DNA from: HKST-UBA178 sp965223815
GTDB taxonomy: Bacteria > Pseudomonadota > Gammaproteobacteria > Chromatiales > Chromatiaceae
Length of the DNA stretch: 64,000 nucleotides
Assembly (NCBI GenBank): GCA_965223815.1
Contig: OZ245019.1
Coordinates: 2,542,001-2,606,000, forward strand
Direction of reading: 5' to 3'
Every line of letters begins with the position of its first letter. The stretch's first letter is position 1. This document shows, in pieces, positions 62,347 through 64,000 of the stretch. Below the pieces are notes generated by a model. The model was not told the DNA's origin. It searched no databases and saw only the letters and a list, made by a program, of their open reading frames with translations. Both the position numbers and the translations under genes were made by a program.

Positions 62347-62497
62347 AACTGCTGCCGGCAAACAGCCGACGGCCGGAAAGCAACTGCTGCCGGGCTGCTG
62401 CTTCTGGTCTAGAATCAGCCTACATCCAATGCAACCGGTAAACGTTAATGAGTGGATTCTCGGGCTTCCCGAAAGATTGCATTCCCTTCCTTCGAAG
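62347..62497 (+). repeat. Tandem 151-bp duplication, copy 1
   Basis: Matches 62498-62648 with one mismatch seen (G at the position reading CTCGGGC versus CTCAGGC). The unit includes the upstream region, a TAGAAT -10-like box (62410-62415) and the first 17 codons of the DUF2461 gene. Shorter internal repeats (AACTGCTGCCGG appears twice in each copy) are also present. Confidence 0.95.
62448..62497 (+). pseudogene. Truncated 5' copy of the DUF2461 gene
   Basis: The first 17 codons (MSGFSGFPKDCIPFLRR) are identical to those of the complete gene at 62599, then the frame runs into the second repeat copy and ends at 62663 as a 71-residue nonsense frame. It is a by-product of the duplication; any protein would be non-functional. 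Confidence 0.7.
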
Positions 62498-62648
62498 AAC
62501 TGCTGCCGGCAAACAGCCGACGGCCGGAAAGCAACTGCTGCCGGGCTGCTGCTTCTGGTCTAGAATCAGCCTACATCCAATGCAACCGGTAAACGTTAAT
62601 GAGTGGATTCTCAGGCTTCCCGAAAGATTGCATTCCCTTCCTTCGAAG
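62498..62648 (+). repeat. Tandem 151-bp duplication, copy 2
   Basis: Head-to-tail with copy 1. It supplies the true upstream region and start of the DUF2461 gene. Confidence 0.95.
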
Positions 62649-63288
62649 ACTCGCAAAGAATAACGATCGAGCCTGGTTTAACACCCACAAACAGGAGTAC
62701 GAGACACTGGTGCAGGAGCCCGCACTCTCCCTGATCACGGCCATGGCACCGCCCCTTGAAAAACTATCGGGCCACTTCCTGGCGGTGCCCAAGAAAACCG
62801 GCGGCTCGCTGATGCGGGTGTATCGGGATACCCGCTTTTCCAAGGACAAGACACCCTACAAAACCAATATCGGTATCCAATTCCGGCACCAGCTGGGTAA
62901 AGATGTCCATGCCCCCGGCTTCTATCTGCACATCGAACCCGGCAACTGCTTCACCGGAGCCGGAATCTGGCATCCCGAATCCAAAGCGCTTACTCGTATT
63001 CGCGATTTTATTGTTGATAATCCGGCGGCCTGGAAACGGGCCCTGGATCACCGTCCGTTTAAGAGCCGCTTCGAGCTGGTGGGGGAGTCCCTGATTCGCC
63101 CTCCCCGCGGCTATCCTCCCGACCATGAGCTATTGACGGACTTGAAGCGAAAAGATTTCATCGCCTGCAGAAGCTTTAATGAGAGGGAGATAAACAGACC
63201 GGGTTTCGTCACCGTTGTCTGGAACGATTTCGAACGTACCCTGCCCTTCATGCGCTATCTCTGCGCGGCGGTAGAAGTCCCATTCTGA
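62599..63288 (+). CDS. DUF2461 (TIGR02453) protein
   Basis: 229 residues of the DUF2461 family. Motifs FPKDCIPFLRRLAKNNDRAW (about 6-25), WFNTHKQEYETLVQEP, the arginine-rich RVYRDTRFSKDKTPYKTNIG (about 74-93), and GFYLHIEPGNCFTGAGIWHP (about 110-129). Function is unknown. The ATG at 62599 is followed by the family N-terminus; ribosome site is weak. It carries its promoter region in a second copy of a 151-bp direct repeat, so the start seen here is the one that survived the duplication. Confidence 0.9.
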   Translation: MSGFSGFPKDCIPFLRRLAKNNDRAWFNTHKQEYETLVQEPALSLITAMAPPLEKLSGHFLAVPKKTGGSLMRVYRDTRFSKDKTPYKTNIGIQFRHQLGKDVHAPGFYLHIEPGNCFTGAGIWHPESKALTRIRDFIVDNPAAWKRALDHRPFKSRFELVGESLIRPPRGYPPDHELLTDLKRKDFIACRSFNEREINRPGFVTVVWNDFERTLPFMRYLCAAVEVPF

Positions 63289-63314
63289 ATCGGCGAGCGG
63301 CGACGTTGGTGGGC

Positions 63315-64000
63315 TCAGTTGCGGCGATGCCTGGCTTGGCGACTGCTGCGGACATCTCTGCCCGCAGTCCGGTTAGAAACTTTCCGGCTATCGAATGGTT
63401 GTAGGAATTCGGGCATTCCCCGGGCGCCGCACTCAGACCAGTCCCTTGCCAACAATGACCGGCGCTCCACTTCAGCGGCAAAAAGCACTTCACCCATACC
63501 TAGATAGACCAGTTCGAAGAGCCGCTTCAGAGCGATACGATGGACCTGTCCGGTTGCTTTGAACAGCCAGTCGCTCAACGCCATGAAACGACGGAAGGGC
63601 TGTTCCCCCAGAATCATTGGAAGCGTGTTAACGAAACGGCCTCCGTTGGCAATCATCTCCCAATAGCGGGAAAACCTGCTCAACCGCTGCATGGTTTGAA
63701 AATCGATATCACGATTACTTAGAATCTCGAACGGCGGGTTGGGGTTGTAACACATCCGGTATTCCCGGTTGTGACGGGCGATCGGTGCCCCCTTTAGACG
63801 CTTGAGAATTCCCAGCTGTATCTCCTGGGGATCCAGCGCCACCAGCGCATCGAAACCACGTGCAAAACCTTCAACTCCTTCTCCAGGAAGGCCAATGATC
63901 AGGTCGGCATGAAGGTGTGCCTTTGTCTCCCGCCTCAACCAGCGCAGATTCTCCCGGCTACGTTCATTATCCTGTTTTCTATCGATTCGAGTCTGGACCT
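63315..64000 (-). CDS. B12-binding-domain radical SAM protein (DUF4080), C-terminal part
   Basis: The minus-strand frame is open to the window edge, so the N-terminal part with the Cys cluster lies outside. The visible residues start VQTRIDRKQDNERS, then ADLIIGLPGEGVEGFARGFD, the conserved GLPGE segment of the radical SAM fold, and LDPQEIQLGILKRLKGAP. The following C-terminal region (about 130 residues, IDFQTMQRLSRFSRYWEMIANGG) matches the DUF4080 type. Substrate is unknown. A TTG at 63938 could look like a start but the frame continues upstream with family-like residues. The basic C-terminal tail (NRTAGRDVRSSRQARHRRN) may be species-specific. Confidence 0.82.
   Translation of the reverse strand, partial: VQTRIDRKQDNERSRENLRWLRRETKAHLHADLIIGLPGEGVEGFARGFDALVALDPQEIQLGILKRLKGAPIARHNREYRMCYNPNPPFEILSNRDIDFQTMQRLSRFSRYWEMIANGGRFVNTLPMILGEQPFRRFMALSDWLFKATGQVHRIALKRLFELVYLGMGEVLFAAEVERRSLLARDWSECGARGMPEFLQPFDSRKVSNRTAGRDVRSSRQARHRRN

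Noticed and set aside
62448..62663. 71-codon frame starting in the first copy of the tandem repeat
   Set aside because: Only its first 17 codons are the DUF2461 start; the rest is out-of-frame repeat sequence.
1..64000. tRNA, rRNA or CRISPR arrays
   Set aside because: No cloverleaf-like or regularly spaced repeat pattern was seen in any intergenic gap; the only direct repeat is the two-copy duplication at 62347-62648.

Overview
The window comes from the chromosome of a moderately GC-rich Gammaproteobacterium. EttA, PpnN, HemN, an IscR with the canonical C-x5-C-x5-C-x2-H cluster, PrmB, CnoX/YbbN and Adk all read as gammaproteobacterial. ArsM, a liv-type ABC cluster with acyl-CoA ligases, a GFA protein, IcmF and several orphan sensor kinases fit a free-living or symbiotic sulfur-oxidizer-like lineage (Chromatiales/Sedimenticolaceae-like). 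That placement is an inference from gene content, not a sequence match. I see no rRNA, tRNA, CRISPR array, prophage or intact transposase.

Layout. 1-4774: C-terminal 970 or so residues of an IcmF-type fused acyl-CoA mutase, then a 3-hydroxybutyryl-CoA dehydrogenase and a crotonase (short-chain acyl-CoA interconversion). 4775-14620: a regulatory gap with a perfect 20-bp palindrome, then a co-directional cluster: tandem universal stress protein, FadD-like acyl-CoA synthetase, LivG, LivH, LivM, substrate-binding protein, LivF, and a PaaK-like protein whose ATP P-loop is not recognisable. 14654-18719: CnoX-like thioredoxin/TPR, a CaiB/BaiF CoA-transferase, a Nudix-metallo-beta-lactamase fusion and a GFA-family protein. 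18825-25492: secreted Cache-domain protein, NarX-like kinase, CCA transferase, Atm1-type ABC exporter, a stand-alone S24 domain and a membrane-fusion lipoprotein. 25636-32318: class II aldolase and PpnN facing each other across a terminator, a small orphan protein, a MITE-like element, and a FadN-like dehydrogenase/hydratase coupled to a thiolase. 32590-41790: RND pump, HemN, a small conserved-looking protein, PrmB, sensor kinase, IscR and DUF1249 protein. 41848-52364: thioredoxin, Adk, HtpG, phosphoglucomutase, a dihydrolipoamide-dehydrogenase-like flavoprotein, EttA, a DUF815 ATPase and ArsM. 52714-57557: a predicted outer-membrane protein, ChrA, a LysE-type exporter and adenine deaminase. 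57683-62342: a BMP-family nucleoside-type ABC importer divergent from adenine deaminase. 62347-64000: a 151-bp tandem duplication covering the 5' end of a DUF2461 gene, then the C-terminal part of a radical SAM protein.

How the genes work together. The strongest theme is acyl-CoA metabolism: mutase, dehydrogenase and hydratase, two acyl-CoA-ligase-fold proteins with an importer, a CoA-transferase, a Nudix protein resembling CoA-hydrolysing Nudix enzymes, and a beta-oxidation pair. A second module is purine salvage (importer plus adenine deaminase). The items that most reward a second look are the ligase/importer cluster with its palindromic operator, the ligase without a P-loop, the Nudix-MBL fusion, the S24-only protein coupled to a membrane-fusion protein, the MITE whose target duplication supplies a stop codon, and the recent tandem duplication at 62347-62648.
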